64,000 nucleotides of DNA from positions 1-64,000 of the forward strand of contig JAQZBQ010000003.1 of NCBI GenBank assembly GCA_029237825.1. Reading direction: 5' to 3'. A program made the translations under genes and the position numbers. Source of the DNA: Bacteroidota bacterium. Lineage in GTDB: Bacteria; Bacteroidota; Bacteroidia; B-17B0; Aurantibacillaceae. Below, one piece after another: positions 1 to 8,728 of the stretch (position 1 is its first letter; the number at the start of each line of letters is the position of its first letter). The notes below the pieces were generated by a model, which was not told where the DNA came from, made no database searches, and was given only the letters and a program-made list of their open reading frames with translations.

Positions 1-160
1 TACAATCCTTCGGGAACCCTTCCACATGCACCAGTTCAGATTTAACTTGGTGTTTCATACCACAGTTAGGACAATATTTTTCGGGTAACTGCTTTTGTCC
101 CTCAACTGACTGTCGTGTTAGATTCTGTTTTTCGCTGTTAAAAAGATTTATTGTTTTCAT
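1..160 (-). CDS. Zinc-ribbon small protein, N-terminal part (runs off window)
   Basis: Translating the minus strand from the ATG at 160 gives 53 open codons that continue past base 1. The N-terminus begins MKTINLFNSEKQ and residues 30-34 are CPNCG, followed by a further Cys at residue 53, which looks like half of a Cys4 zinc ribbon. No family is assigned, and function is unknown. The start codon sits inside the left arm of a long inverted repeat (150-358), so its leader is mirrored by a second start region on the plus strand. The context suggests an accessory or mobile-element gene, but this is inference. Confidence is limited by the truncation. Confidence 0.5.
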   Translation of the reverse strand, partial: MKTINLFNSEKQNLTRQSVEGQKQLPEKYCPNCGMKHQVKSELVHVEGFPKDC

Positions 161-358
161 GTTTTTTTTTAAACTGCCTTAGTTGAGTTCTCGTTATCGC
201 TGTGCCAAAGGGTTAAAAAAATAATATAGGGCGGTAAGGCGGTAAATAGTGGAGCGAAGCGGAACGGCTTTAAGGAGCCGTCCGGCCTATATTATTTTTA
301 CCTTTGCACACGCGAAACGAAGAAACTCAACAGGCAAATTAAAAAACATGAAAAAACA
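150..358. repeat. Long imperfect inverted repeat with divergent start regions
   Basis: The arms at about 150-233 and 282-358 are imperfect reverse complements over roughly 80 bases. They share the block CCTATATTATTTTT, then CCTTTG, then a degenerate stretch ending ACTCAAC, then an A-rich tract and ATGAAAA. The left arm carries the ATG of the minus-strand zinc-ribbon gene and the right arm the ATG of a 26-codon plus-strand frame. The 48-base centre contains a further small hairpin (CGGCT/AGCCG, 265-280). This could be a duplicated promoter/leader region or the end of an integrative element. No transposase or integrase is visible in the window. Confidence 0.6.
299..306 (+). promoter_or_regulatory. 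Bacteroidota -7 box in right repeat arm
   Basis: TACCTTTG matches the TAnnTTTG consensus exactly and is followed by CA, as in many Bacteroidota promoters. It points to the ATG at 348. No clear TTTG -33 element is seen. The left arm has a weaker equivalent facing the other way. Confidence 0.4.
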
Positions 359-428
359 ATTCCATTGGCGACGACCGAGGGACGAGGGCGGTACTAAAAG
401 CCTTTTATTTGACCCCGGAAAGCTTTAA
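348..428 (+). CDS. Possible 26-residue peptide inside accessory region
   Basis: An ATG in the right arm of the inverted repeat opens a 26-codon frame beginning MKKQFHWRRPRDEGG and ending DPGKL. It lies 42 bases after an exact -7 box. A second frame over the same bases (352-474) is open, lacks a start codon, and reads like protein (a stretch such as LTPESFKNKLYLF). It stays open past one TGA until 597. Either frame could be a remnant of a longer gene. The coding status is uncertain; it is reported because the stretch 161-672 otherwise holds no recognisable gene. Confidence 0.2.
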   Translation: MKKQFHWRRPRDEGGTKSLLFDPGKL

Positions 429-482
429 AAATAAATTATACCTTTTCTGTCATCCTGACAAATTTCGTTTACCCTGATGCCC

Positions 483-513
483 TTGTTTGCGTGCTTATAA
501 CATACGCAAACAA
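483..513. repeat. 10-bp inverted repeat with 11-base spacer
   Basis: TTGTTTGCGT (483-492) and ACGCAAACAA (504-513) are perfect reverse complements separated by 11 bases. There is no T-run on either side, so it is a poor terminator. The geometry fits a protein-binding site or a tyrosine-recombinase-type core, but no recombinase gene is in view. Confidence 0.4.
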
Positions 514-672
514 CGGACACTATTGTCCTCAAAAAAACCCATTTTTTTAACTCAGACAATCAGTAAAAAGGGACAGATAACAGACTATTTAGAATGATTC
601 TACTTAATATCTGCCATAATGACAAAAAAAAGTTTTATTTTTGACCATTAACCAATTTAAAAAACCAATAAC

Positions 673-984
673 ATGAAAAAAACAATTTTTTTATCAGTGG
701 CTTTCGCTGCTGTTTTCGCATCCTGTAACCGTCAACCGACAGCAGATTTCGACACGGATTTATCAGAGTATTATGCAGGCGAAACAATTCACACAACAAA
801 TAAATCTTTAGACGCTGAAAGCTACAAATGGACTTTACCAGACGGGCAGACCAGCGCATCTAAAGACGTTGATTATTATTTACCAGATAATTTCGCTGCT
901 GGTGTGTATACGATCGAACTTGAAGCAATATCTAAGAACGGAAAAAAACGTTCCACAGCTAAAAAGAGTTTCACTGTTTATTAA
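673..984 (+). CDS. Small PKD-like lipoprotein
   Basis: The protein has 103 residues. The N-terminus is a lipoprotein signal peptide (Lys-Lys, hydrophobic core, lipobox FASC with Cys at about residue 18). The mature part reads as one PKD/immunoglobulin-like domain: an entry strand with DF and a TTNKS/Y-W pattern, a DG turn, and a final GVYTIELEA strand typical of PKD folds. It is probably an envelope lipoprotein. A TATTTTTG -7 box lies at 636-643, about 30 bases upstream. Substrate or partner is unknown. It sits alone between the accessory stretch and queA. Confidence 0.75.
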   Translation: MKKTIFLSVAFAAVFASCNRQPTADFDTDLSEYYAGETIHTTNKSLDAESYKWTLPDGQTSASKDVDYYLPDNFAAGVYTIELEAISKNGKKRSTAKKSFTVY

Positions 985-1281
985 AATTAACAGTGAACAT
1001 CATAATGTTCATAAATCGAAAAATATTACACATTTAACTTCAAAACAAATAATAAATTTGCAACAGTTCTTTGCATGTTTGTTTTAAGTTAGTTAAACGG
1101 GGCGTGGAAAAGTCGATATAGCAAAAAGGAGGGGATTACATTTATCCCCTATATTATAAACGTTTACATTTAACATAATGTTAATTATAGATAATAGAAT
1201 ATATATAAAAACTTGATAATCAGTTAGCTAATATTATCACATTTAAACACCAATCGGACAATCCTGACAAAATATACAGAT
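985..1281. other. AT-rich intergenic region with weak promoter and hairpin signals
   Basis: This stretch holds no convincing gene. TAAATTTG at 1053-1060 is an exact -7 consensus without a clear -33 partner. AGGGGAT (1130-1136) and ATCCCCT (1144-1150) form a 7-bp hairpin with a 7-base loop but no T-run. Together they could be a leader for queA, but this is weak. Confidence 0.3.
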
Positions 1282-2331
1282 ATGAAACTATCCATGTTCA
1301 AGTTCAATCTGCCAAAAGAATTGTTGGCAGAACATCCTTCAAAAAACCGCGACGAAAGTAGATTAATGGTTGTTGATCGCGCTACCGGTAAAATTGCTCA
1401 CAAAAAATTTAAAGATATCATTAATTATTTTGATGATGGCGATGTGATGGTTTTAAATGATACTAAAGTGTTCCCGGCCAGAATGTATGGAAATAAAGAA
1501 AAAACCGGCGCAAAAATCGAGGTATTTTTATTACGTGAGCTCAATGCTGAAAGCCGTTTATGGGATGTATTGGTTGACCCTGCCCGTAAAATCCGTATAG
1601 GGAACAAGTTATACTTTGGCGAAAACGATAACGTGGTGGCTGAAGTGATTGATAATACTACCTCGCGCGGAAGAACACTCCGTTTTTTATTTGATGGTCC
1701 GTATGAAGAGTTCCGAAAAGCATTATACGACCTGGGCGAAACGCCGTTACCGAAATACATCAAACGTGCAGTTGAAGACAGCGATATAGAACGCTATCAG
1801 ACTGTGTTCGCTGAAAATGAAGGCGCCGTGGCTGCTCCTACTGCCGGCCTGCATTTCAGTCGCGAATTACTTAAACGCCTTGAAATAAAAGGTGTAAACT
1901 ACGCAAAAGTTACCCTCCACATTGGTTTAGGAACTTTTAGAATGGTTGAAGTTGAAGATCTTACCAAGCATAAAATGGACAGTGAAGAAGCCATTATTAC
2001 GGAAGAAGCATGTAAAATTATTAATACCGGGAAAGACCGTAAAAAGCGCGTGTGTGCTGTTGGAACAACTGTAATGCGTGCGCTTGAATCGTCGGTTTCA
2101 ACTACCGGCCATGTAAACCCTTACCGTGGGTGGACCAATAAATTTATTTTCCCGCCATACGATTTCTCAGTTGCTAATTGCATGATAACTAATTTTCATA
2201 TGCCTGAATCAACCCTATTGATGCAGGTGGCAGCTTTCGGAGGTTACGATTTAATCATGAAAGCTTATAAAGAAGCCATAAAAGAAAAATACCGTTTCTA
2301 TTCATACGGGGACGCAATGTTGATTTTGTAA
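1282..2331 (+). CDS. queA: S-adenosylmethionine:tRNA ribosyltransferase-isomerase
   Basis: QueA transfers and isomerises the ribosyl part of SAM onto preQ1 in tRNA, giving epoxyqueuosine, the penultimate step of queuosine synthesis in the cytoplasm. The 349 residues match the family's usual length. Recognisable signatures are [13 protein letters not shown] (58-70), PLPKYI (155-160), a YQTVFA block (about 172), [12 protein letters not shown] (181-192) and HIGLGTF (213-219), in the order seen in QueA proteins. The start ATG gives the normal N-terminus beginning with an FNLP motif. It is followed directly by a strong terminator and appears monocistronic. No other queuosine genes are near. Confidence 0.97.
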   Translation: MKLSMFKFNLPKELLAEHPSKNRDESRLMVVDRATGKIAHKKFKDIINYFDDGDVMVLNDTKVFPARMYGNKEKTGAKIEVFLLRELNAESRLWDVLVDPARKIRIGNKLYFGENDNVVAEVIDNTTSRGRTLRFLFDGPYEEFRKALYDLGETPLPKYIKRAVEDSDIERYQTVFAENEGAVAAPTAGLHFSRELLKRLEIKGVNYAKVTLHIGLGTFRMVEVEDLTKHKMDSEEAIITEEACKIINTGKDRKKRVCAVGTTVMRALESSVSTTGHVNPYRGWTNKFIFPPYDFSVANCMITNFHMPESTLLMQVAAFGGYDLIMKAYKEAIKEKYRFYSYGDAMLIL

Positions 2332-2347
2332 CGTTTGTTACTTATTG

Positions 2348-2384
2348 AAAGCCATCAGTTTATTAAGCTGATGGCTTTTTATTT
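2348..2384 (+). terminator. Rho-independent terminator after queA
   Basis: AAAGCCATCAG (2348-2358) pairs perfectly with CTGATGGCTTT (2368-2378) across a 9-base loop, and a T-rich tail follows. It abuts the stop codon of the convergent minus-strand gene. Confidence 0.9.
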
Positions 2385-3866
2385 TGATATTAAAAATAGT
2401 TCGCTTCCTCGGTAGTTTAATATCGGCTTATTAAGTCTAATTTTTAATTTCAAGAATTCGAGATATTCTGGATCTGTTACAAGTAGATAATCAGATTTTT
2501 TAAAATATTCATTAAGAAAAGGATTTACTGTATCACCAATTGTATATCCAAAACGGTTTGCTAAAAACAGACTTCCATTCATAGTATAATCTGGTACAAC
2601 TAAAATCTTTGCGTTTGTTGGTACGTTAATACTATCCATTTTGCTTTCAATGTCTTCAAGTATGTAGGAAATTTTTGCTACTTGTTCAAATGGTGTTGAA
2701 TATCTTCTCTGAATATTAAGCTTTGCATAATTTAAACTCAAAACAGTAATTAATAATACGATAGATGTTAGAATCCAATTAACATTCTTGGGAAGTCCTG
2801 TACTAACAACAGCAAATGAACTAATAAAAATATAAAAGAAAGTGGGTACAAACTCCATAAAATAATAGTCATGATCTTTGAATTGTGAAAAAAAGAGAAC
2901 AAAATAGCATATTGATCCGCAAATGAATAATAAGCTAATTATTATCTCTTGGACTTTGTACTTGCTGTAAAAGATTGAAGAAACTATTGTTACAATTAGA
3001 AATAAATGTATAGTAGTTTGATAATAATATTTATAAGACCAATACTTAGTAATAAATTGAAATACTTCTTTTATCTCAGAATTTGACATTTTCCAGATTG
3101 GTTTAATACCTGTCAAATAGTAATCCGCATGATGCATATTGTTATAATATATCACGAAACAATTCCAGATTAAAAGAATAATAAACAGAAAGAAAAACAT
3201 CATATATATAGAAAAATCGTGCCTTTTCGTATTAAGGTACCTTATTAAAAGGAAAAAGAATATTGCTATCGGATAAATTGCAAATGTGATTTTTAATAAG
3301 CCTGCTATTAAGAAATAAGAAATTGAAATTTTAATAAAGTTTGTATTGTCGGATTCTAAATATTTCATGAATCTGATTAAACCTAGAAATGTAAAACAAA
3401 GTGCAGGAAAATTAGGGATGAAATTAATCGCATAATATAAAATGATCGTAGAAGAGAACGTAAGAAATGTCAATGAAATTGAATTCAAAAAGGTGAATTT
3501 CTTTATAAGAAAACAAAACATTGAGTAACTGGTAAAAAAGAAAATTATAATGTGAAAGATTTTCAATACTATGAAACCCTCAATCCCTAATTTACTTACA
3601 ATTGCTGTTAGATAGTAAAGAATAGGAAACTCACAAATTGTTTTGCCTGTACCATTGTAAAGATTTAGATTTCCAATATTAAAGAAATTTAAACCCGTTT
3701 TTAAATAGTAGCTTATGAACGATAAACTATCGGTTTGTCTGATAAAGTGAAAACTTCTTGGCTTTAAAAATAAGATTGAATAGTAATTCAAGAAAACAAT
3801 CACTCCAAAAAATAAAATCAAAAAATAATAATTCTTATTTTTGAGTTTTTTAAAGAATTCAATCAT
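2379..3866 (-). CDS. GT-C-like polytopic membrane protein (probable glycosyltransferase)
   Basis: The protein has 495 residues and is strongly hydrophobic, with roughly ten or more membrane segments, a first extracytoplasmic loop carrying RQTD (43-46) and a conserved-looking EFP (79-81). This layout (WRQxD-type acid motif after the first helix, then GxxEFP) resembles GT-C fold transferases and ArnT/PMT-like Bacteroidota proteins that use lipid-linked sugars. The catalytic role is inferred, not shown. The soluble C-terminus is about 100 residues. The gene is visibly more AT-rich than its neighbours. Its ATG overlaps the stop of the upstream T9SS protein gene (TAATG), so the two are probably translationally coupled, last in a four-gene operon. 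Confidence 0.7.
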   Translation of the reverse strand: MIEFFKKLKNKNYYFLILFFGVIVFLNYYSILFLKPRSFHFIRQTDSLSFISYYLKTGLNFFNIGNLNLYNGTGKTICEFPILYYLTAIVSKLGIEGFIVLKIFHIIIFFFTSYSMFCFLIKKFTFLNSISLTFLTFSSTIILYYAINFIPNFPALCFTFLGLIRFMKYLESDNTNFIKISISYFLIAGLLKITFAIYPIAIFFFLLIRYLNTKRHDFSIYMMFFFLFIILLIWNCFVIYYNNMHHADYYLTGIKPIWKMSNSEIKEVFQFITKYWSYKYYYQTTIHLFLIVTIVSSIFYSKYKVQEIIISLLFICGSICYFVLFFSQFKDHDYYFMEFVPTFFYIFISSFAVVSTGLPKNVNWILTSIVLLITVLSLNYAKLNIQRRYSTPFEQVAKISYILEDIESKMDSINVPTNAKILVVPDYTMNGSLFLANRFGYTIGDTVNPFLNEYFKKSDYLLVTDPEYLEFLKLKIRLNKPILNYRGSELFLISK

Positions 3867-5329
3867 TAATCTTGTTTTATTAAAGTTTTTGAAAACTTAG
3901 TAATTTTCCCGTCACTAATTTGAACAAAATAAAGACCGCAGGGAAATAGATTTAAGTTAATCGATTCGACTAAATCTAAGGATTTTTCTATGATTTTTTG
4001 TCCATAAACATCATAAATTCGAATTAATAGTTCATTTTCATAAGATACATTATATTCCACAATGATCTTATCCTGAACAGGATTAGGATAAATTTTAAAG
4101 TTATTTTCTATTTCTTCAACCTCCGGGATTCCTACAATATTTGGGCCAATAGAAAGCAAAGAATCATATTTAATTATGAATACGTCAGACAAGATACTAT
4201 TATAGCTCTTGGTATATCCTACAGCAATATATCCCTTTGATATTTCATTTGTCAATGTGAAACTGAAACATTCATCATCTTGGCTGCTTCCAATTGCTCC
4301 ACCATTTACATAATAACCCGCACTATTTAATAGGAGCAATTTAACATCCGTTTTAAAACTTGATCCATTTTCATGTGAATTTTGCAGAGCTGTATAGTTG
4401 CCGAAGTAAGAATTTGATACGTCTACTTTGAAAAACTCTTCATCTGTACCACTTTGTCCGTCTATAAATTGTAAAATAATTTGGCCAGTTGAATTAATCT
4501 TTACAAAATTTGACTGTTGCTTCAAATTATTAGTATAAGTAATTGCTCCACCTAAAATTAATTCGCCAGAAGAAAGTTCTTTCACATCGTTGTAGACGTC
4601 GTATTGAACAATCCCATAATTGTGGGAAAAAGAATTAATAGAATCTCCATTTAAATCAATTTTAAAAACCCAGGCGTCGCCTAAAGAATCTGCATAACTC
4701 TTTGTATAACCCGCTAATGCATAATTTCCATCATTTGTTTCAATCACCGATTTAAACTCATCATCCTTTTTCCCTCCGTAGGTTTTACTCCACTCAACAA
4801 TTCCGTTAGCGTCGGTTTTTATTACATAGCCATCCGCGTTTCCATATCCAAAACTATAGGTGGTACCGCCAATAATAAAACCTCCGTCACTTGTTTTTTT
4901 AATACTGTGTGCGAAATCCCAATCGGTGCCGCCAAAAGTCTTTTGCCATTGTAGCGCTCCGTTTTTATCTGCTTTCACCATCAAAATATCATAACCACCA
5001 ATACCCATGGAACTTGTATAACCCACGATAACAAATCCGGAATCCGGTAAAACCAAAATGCTTTTCCCAATATCGTTACTGTAACCGCCAAATGAAGTCT
5101 GGAACTTCACCTGCCCCATACTATCGAGTTTTAAAAGGTATATATCTGTATTTCCTTGTCCAAAACTACTGGTTGAACCGGTAATGATATACCCTTTATC
5201 CAGGGTTTGCTTCACATCATACCCAACATCATAACCCGAACCACCATACCGGCAATGGAATTTCGACGGAGGTTGTGCCGACCCAAAAAGCACCAGGACA
5301 AAAAAGTAAAATAGAAAAATCTGTTTCAT
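3866..5329 (-). CDS. T9SS-exported beta-propeller-like repeat protein
   Basis: The protein has 487 residues. A signal peptide (first 18 residues, ending SAQ) is followed by at least four tandem repeats of about 50 residues. Each has a Y/FGG start, a D-x-G-Y/F-I-I-x-G-x-T-x-S core and an I-K-x-D-x-x-G turn, a pattern found in SBBP/kelch-like propellers. The last about 75 residues form a type A sorting domain (starting IYPNPV, with a YDVYGQK block and closing GLYFVQI-type strand), which directs export through the type IX secretion system and surface attachment. It is third in the 8177-to-2379 operon, after the DUF5723 gene with a 3-base gap. Confidence 0.85.
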   Translation of the reverse strand: MKQIFLFYFFVLVLFGSAQPPSKFHCRYGGSGYDVGYDVKQTLDKGYIITGSTSSFGQGNTDIYLLKLDSMGQVKFQTSFGGYSNDIGKSILVLPDSGFVIVGYTSSMGIGGYDILMVKADKNGALQWQKTFGGTDWDFAHSIKKTSDGGFIIGGTTYSFGYGNADGYVIKTDANGIVEWSKTYGGKKDDEFKSVIETNDGNYALAGYTKSYADSLGDAWVFKIDLNGDSINSFSHNYGIVQYDVYNDVKELSSGELILGGAITYTNNLKQQSNFVKINSTGQIILQFIDGQSGTDEEFFKVDVSNSYFGNYTALQNSHENGSSFKTDVKLLLLNSAGYYVNGGAIGSSQDDECFSFTLTNEISKGYIAVGYTKSYNSILSDVFIIKYDSLLSIGPNIVGIPEVEEIENNFKIYPNPVQDKIIVEYNVSYENELLIRIYDVYGQKIIEKSLDLVESINLNLFPCGLYFVQISDGKITKFSKTLIKQD

Positions 5330-5332
5330 GAC

Positions 5333-6598
5333 CTACCTTTTAAATTTTCTTGCAATACTTAAAAACGCTCCCTGACCGTAGGTGTTGGCGGGCGAAATAT
5401 ATCCCTGCAAACTGTTACTGCCTATTTTAAAAAACCATGACGAGGATACATACGAAAATGCTACACCAAGATTTAATTTGCTATACCCGCCATAACCAAC
5501 ATGTAATGATCCTGAAATTTTTGGACTCAACATGTATTCTGCTTCCATAAAGAAATAGGGTTTAAAATTTGAGTTGAATAAATACCGAAATCCGGTCCCA
5601 CAAACAAATTTGTCGGTAAAACGGATACGGTTTACAATTAAAAGATTAGTGGGAATATTAACGTTAAAGGATTCCTGATGGGCGTTTGTGGTATTTTTTA
5701 TTATGGAATCCCGGTTAATCGCGGCAAGTGTTGAATCTTTTAAATCAAGTAAATTATCAATCTGATACCCTTCAAATTTGAAAGTTGAATCGCTGCTGTA
5801 TTGCACACTATTGTCAAACCAATGCAAAAAACCGATGTTATTCGCATTTACCGTTAAAACGCTCTCTTTACCTATTTTACTTTTATAGGGCGTTTCAAAA
5901 AAGATATCGGCGCTCGCCCCTAACCCTGTATACGCAAAAGGATTTTTTCGGTTGTTGGTATCACTTAATGCCATGTTAAAATTAGAATTAAATACCAATT
6001 CCGTTCCATCGGAATTCGTATACAAAGAAGACCCTTCCTTTGCTCTGATATAAAAAAGCTGTTGTCCTTTCAAAATAGAAATGGAAACACCCACTTTAGC
6101 AGTCGTATCAATTTTGTGCCAGATAAATCCCAATTTCAATTCCTGAAAGCGGAGGGAATTAATGCTTGATCCGGATAAATTTTTGGTTTCATTCTTATAC
6201 GGTTGGTTTCCGTAAAAAACCAGCTGATAAAAATCTTTGGTAAAGGATGAATTAAAAATGCGCTGATCTTTGAAGCCTACGAGGTAAGAGTATTTTGGAC
6301 TACGGCCAAAAAACGTGGAAATGTCGTAATTCATATTCGCACCCATTACGTTCAAATTGCGCATCGAATTGTTGGATGCATCTTTTGTTTTTTTATCGAT
6401 GTAGCCACCGTAAATAAACTTATTAAGAAAAGAGTTGTAAATCCCGTTCGATCCTAATTCATATTCGGCATTCAGTGAAACACTTCGGCCCATTTTTTCA
6501 AAATTGATAAATTCTGAATTATACTGACTGAAAGCCGGCAATGCGAATATGCCTAAATATAATACAAATAAAATTCGCAGTCTATTTGGTTTTCGCAT
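5333..6598 (-). CDS. DUF5723 family outer-membrane protein
   Basis: The 421 residues begin with a signal peptide ending PAFSQ, followed by a long region rich in alternating strands with GxG turns and aromatic residues, and an ending typical of an outer-membrane barrel (FLSIARKFKR). The overall pattern (early NSEF/NFEKMGR motif, large barrel-like strands, closing GxGxFLSxxRK) matches DUF5723 proteins of Bacteroidota, whose function is not known. It overlaps the upstream lipoprotein gene by 17 bases, so both are surely co-transcribed, and it may act with that lipoprotein in the outer membrane. Confidence 0.75.
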   Translation of the reverse strand: MRKPNRLRILFVLYLGIFALPAFSQYNSEFINFEKMGRSVSLNAEYELGSNGIYNSFLNKFIYGGYIDKKTKDASNNSMRNLNVMGANMNYDISTFFGRSPKYSYLVGFKDQRIFNSSFTKDFYQLVFYGNQPYKNETKNLSGSSINSLRFQELKLGFIWHKIDTTAKVGVSISILKGQQLFYIRAKEGSSLYTNSDGTELVFNSNFNMALSDTNNRKNPFAYTGLGASADIFFETPYKSKIGKESVLTVNANNIGFLHWFDNSVQYSSDSTFKFEGYQIDNLLDLKDSTLAAINRDSIIKNTTNAHQESFNVNIPTNLLIVNRIRFTDKFVCGTGFRYLFNSNFKPYFFMEAEYMLSPKISGSLHVGYGGYSKLNLGVAFSYVSSSWFFKIGSNSLQGYISPANTYGQGAFLSIARKFKR

Positions 6599-8177
6599 TG
6601 TAATTTAAATTGGCATGAACAATTATATCAAGATAGCTGTCTTCTTTTATTTTAATGGGCGCGGGTTGATTAGTAAGGTACATAAAACTCACGAATTTAA
6701 TTTGTTTGCACTGAGCAAGGTGCTCAATTTTGTCCTTGTTAAAATTAGCTTCAAGATTTGAGTCTTTATAATTCAAAACAACATTTGCAGCATCGGTAAT
6801 CGCAGGTTCCACTATATTTTGCCCCGGAATAAAAAGAGAATCAATTACTTCATTATTTTCATTTAGCATATAACCCTGAATTTGGGCTTTAAACGGATAA
6901 TTATTTCTTACATCAACTTGTATCTGACATGAATTTACATCATTAAGTTCCTTTAATTGGGTAAGGTCTACTTTAGAAAAATTTTGCAGCTTAAAATAAT
7001 CTGCCGAGAGTTGAAGCGGAATATCGAGATCAGCAATTACTTTTAGACCCCGACCGTAAAATGCAAAATCATTTCCTGCCGAAATGTTTCCCAAGGGATT
7101 AACAATTGCCTGAACAGAATACCCCAGGTAATTTGGCAGGTTTTGAAGGAATGCATTGAGATTTGAATTGCCCGAATTGATCGTAATTTCTTTTACCCAT
7201 GGAAAAACCGGATTTGAAGGATTGCCCGTTTTCCCGGCACGCCCTACATTAATAGATTGAAGCTGATTGCCCGCATTTAAAGCGATTGTATTTGGCGGAT
7301 TGGTTTTAATGGAACGAAGGCTGTTAATGGAACTGGAAAGTTCTAGCCCAAACTCATTAATAATCCTGAAATTGATGGAAGATTGCGAGAGTACTAAATT
7401 GCTGGTGCTAAAATTGTCTAATAAACCCAATGATGAAGAGTCTGGACCAAAGGACAAATTTTGCTGCCCGAAATATCCTTGTATATATTCAGGAACTATA
7501 TTTTCAAACGTTAATTTAATCAGTAGCCCCTGCCCTGCCTGAAGCGTAGCCGAATTACCGCCAGCGTCGGTGCTGATAGTATAGGTTTGAACCAGTGTAT
7601 TTACTTTATTTCCCGATAAACCCGTGAGATTGATTTGATACCCGTCCAGCGGATAGGTTTTAACTAATGTTGAACTTCCAGAAACAATCTGGGAAATTGA
7701 CAATTGATTACCCCAAAGTGTAGCCGAGTTAATCAGGTAGTCAAACTTTAAGGGCTGACTGTAAGAATTGGTGTATTCAATTTTTAAAGAACCTTTCCGG
7801 ACAATGGCTTTGTTAAGCTCAACGCCATTACTAACATCAAACGTAATTTCTTTATCGTTAGACGAGGCATTAGAAAATATCTGTACACCGGGAGATAAAC
7901 TCGTGGAAAACGGAACCACGTAATTAAGTGTGACTGTTGTATCCGGCAGCTCCACTAAACTATCCATTGTATAATTAATTAAATCGCGGCTAACAGCAAG
8001 GTGAAGCAGTCCAGAAGGGTCTGACTGGAAAATAGAATCGCCAAAAAAGTTACTGATGTTTAAATGGCTTCGCGCAATGGGAATTGCCAAATCAACATCC
8101 CAGCTCGTTTCCTTTCTACAGGATAGAAAAGTACTTGCAATCGATACTAAAATTAACAGTTTGTAAAAAAAACGCAT
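6582..8177 (-). CDS. Large hypothetical lipoprotein
   Basis: The 531 residues open with a lipoprotein signal (lipobox FLSC, Cys at about residue 20) followed by RKETSWDVDLAIPIA, a motif I associate with Bacteroidota surface lipoproteins encoded next to barrel proteins. The rest is predicted beta-rich with no enzyme motif. It is the first gene of the 8177-to-2379 operon and overlaps the DUF5723 gene by 17 bases, which suggests a shared complex at the outer membrane. Function is unknown. Confidence 0.7.
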   Translation of the reverse strand: MRFFYKLLILVSIASTFLSCRKETSWDVDLAIPIARSHLNISNFFGDSIFQSDPSGLLHLAVSRDLINYTMDSLVELPDTTVTLNYVVPFSTSLSPGVQIFSNASSNDKEITFDVSNGVELNKAIVRKGSLKIEYTNSYSQPLKFDYLINSATLWGNQLSISQIVSGSSTLVKTYPLDGYQINLTGLSGNKVNTLVQTYTISTDAGGNSATLQAGQGLLIKLTFENIVPEYIQGYFGQQNLSFGPDSSSLGLLDNFSTSNLVLSQSSINFRIINEFGLELSSSINSLRSIKTNPPNTIALNAGNQLQSINVGRAGKTGNPSNPVFPWVKEITINSGNSNLNAFLQNLPNYLGYSVQAIVNPLGNISAGNDFAFYGRGLKVIADLDIPLQLSADYFKLQNFSKVDLTQLKELNDVNSCQIQVDVRNNYPFKAQIQGYMLNENNEVIDSLFIPGQNIVEPAITDAANVVLNYKDSNLEANFNKDKIEHLAQCKQIKFVSFMYLTNQPAPIKIKEDSYLDIIVHANLNYNAKTK

Positions 8178-8230
8178 CTCACAAACTTAACCTATTTTAA
8201 TCCAAAATCACAATCATTTTTTGGCAAAGT

Positions 8231-8265
8231 TTTTGCTTTCCGTAGCAAAAGAAATATTACTTTTG
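8231..8265 (+). promoter_or_regulatory. Bacteroidota promoter (TTTTG-N22-TACTTTTG)
   Basis: TTTTG at 8231-8235 and TACTTTTG at 8258-8265 are separated by 22 bases, close to the usual -33/-7 spacing. The ATG at 8271 is only 5 bases beyond the box, so the transcript is probably leaderless or nearly so. Confidence 0.65.
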
Positions 8266-8270
8266 TATTC

Positions 8271-8708
8271 ATGCTTTATTCTTTTCGATTTTACTTAAGC
8301 TGGATTGTTTCTGCCGTCTTAATGTATGTTGCATTTTACATTTGGCATGGTGTGTTTTTAAACGATTTAAATCGTATCTCGTTTTCCAAAGGCCTGTTTT
8401 TAGGATTGGCCGCGCTGATTTACCTTGTTATTTCTTTCGTTTTATATAAAGCTTTCGAATCAAAAACGCTTACAAAATATGTCAGTCAACCCATGCTGAG
8501 AGGCGTTGTCAGCGGTTTTTTGCTTGGTTTTATATTGTTTGCCCTGGTAACCGTTTTAGGAATATCATTTACTAAAGACATTAACCTTACTTACATTCTT
8601 GCAGATTGTTGCTGGCAGGTTGTAGAGCAAATAATCGGTGGTGTGGTAATAGGTTTATGTAAAGTGATCATTTTTGAACCGGCTCCTGAATTGATTCATC
8701 GGGAATAA
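8271..8708 (+). CDS. Small four-helix integral membrane protein
   Basis: The 145 residues contain four predicted membrane helices (about 8-28, 43-63, 80-102 and 115-135). No charged catalytic motif is evident. It lies alone between two minus-strand units and has its own good promoter, with the start codon almost at the transcription start. I do not recognise the family with confidence. Confidence 0.75.
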   Translation: MLYSFRFYLSWIVSAVLMYVAFYIWHGVFLNDLNRISFSKGLFLGLAALIYLVISFVLYKAFESKTLTKYVSQPMLRGVVSGFLLGFILFALVTVLGISFTKDINLTYILADCCWQVVEQIIGGVVIGLCKVIIFEPAPELIHRE

Positions 8709-8728
8709 CGAATTTCGTTCGTCTCGGA

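Noticed and set aside
869-1087. Plus-strand open frame overlapping the PKD lipoprotein gene
   Set aside because: It overlaps a well-supported lipoprotein in another frame and has no motif.
3866-5329. Tandem DNA repeats as a possible CRISPR or satellite
   Set aside because: The repeats are protein-level propeller blades with diverged DNA and no spacers.
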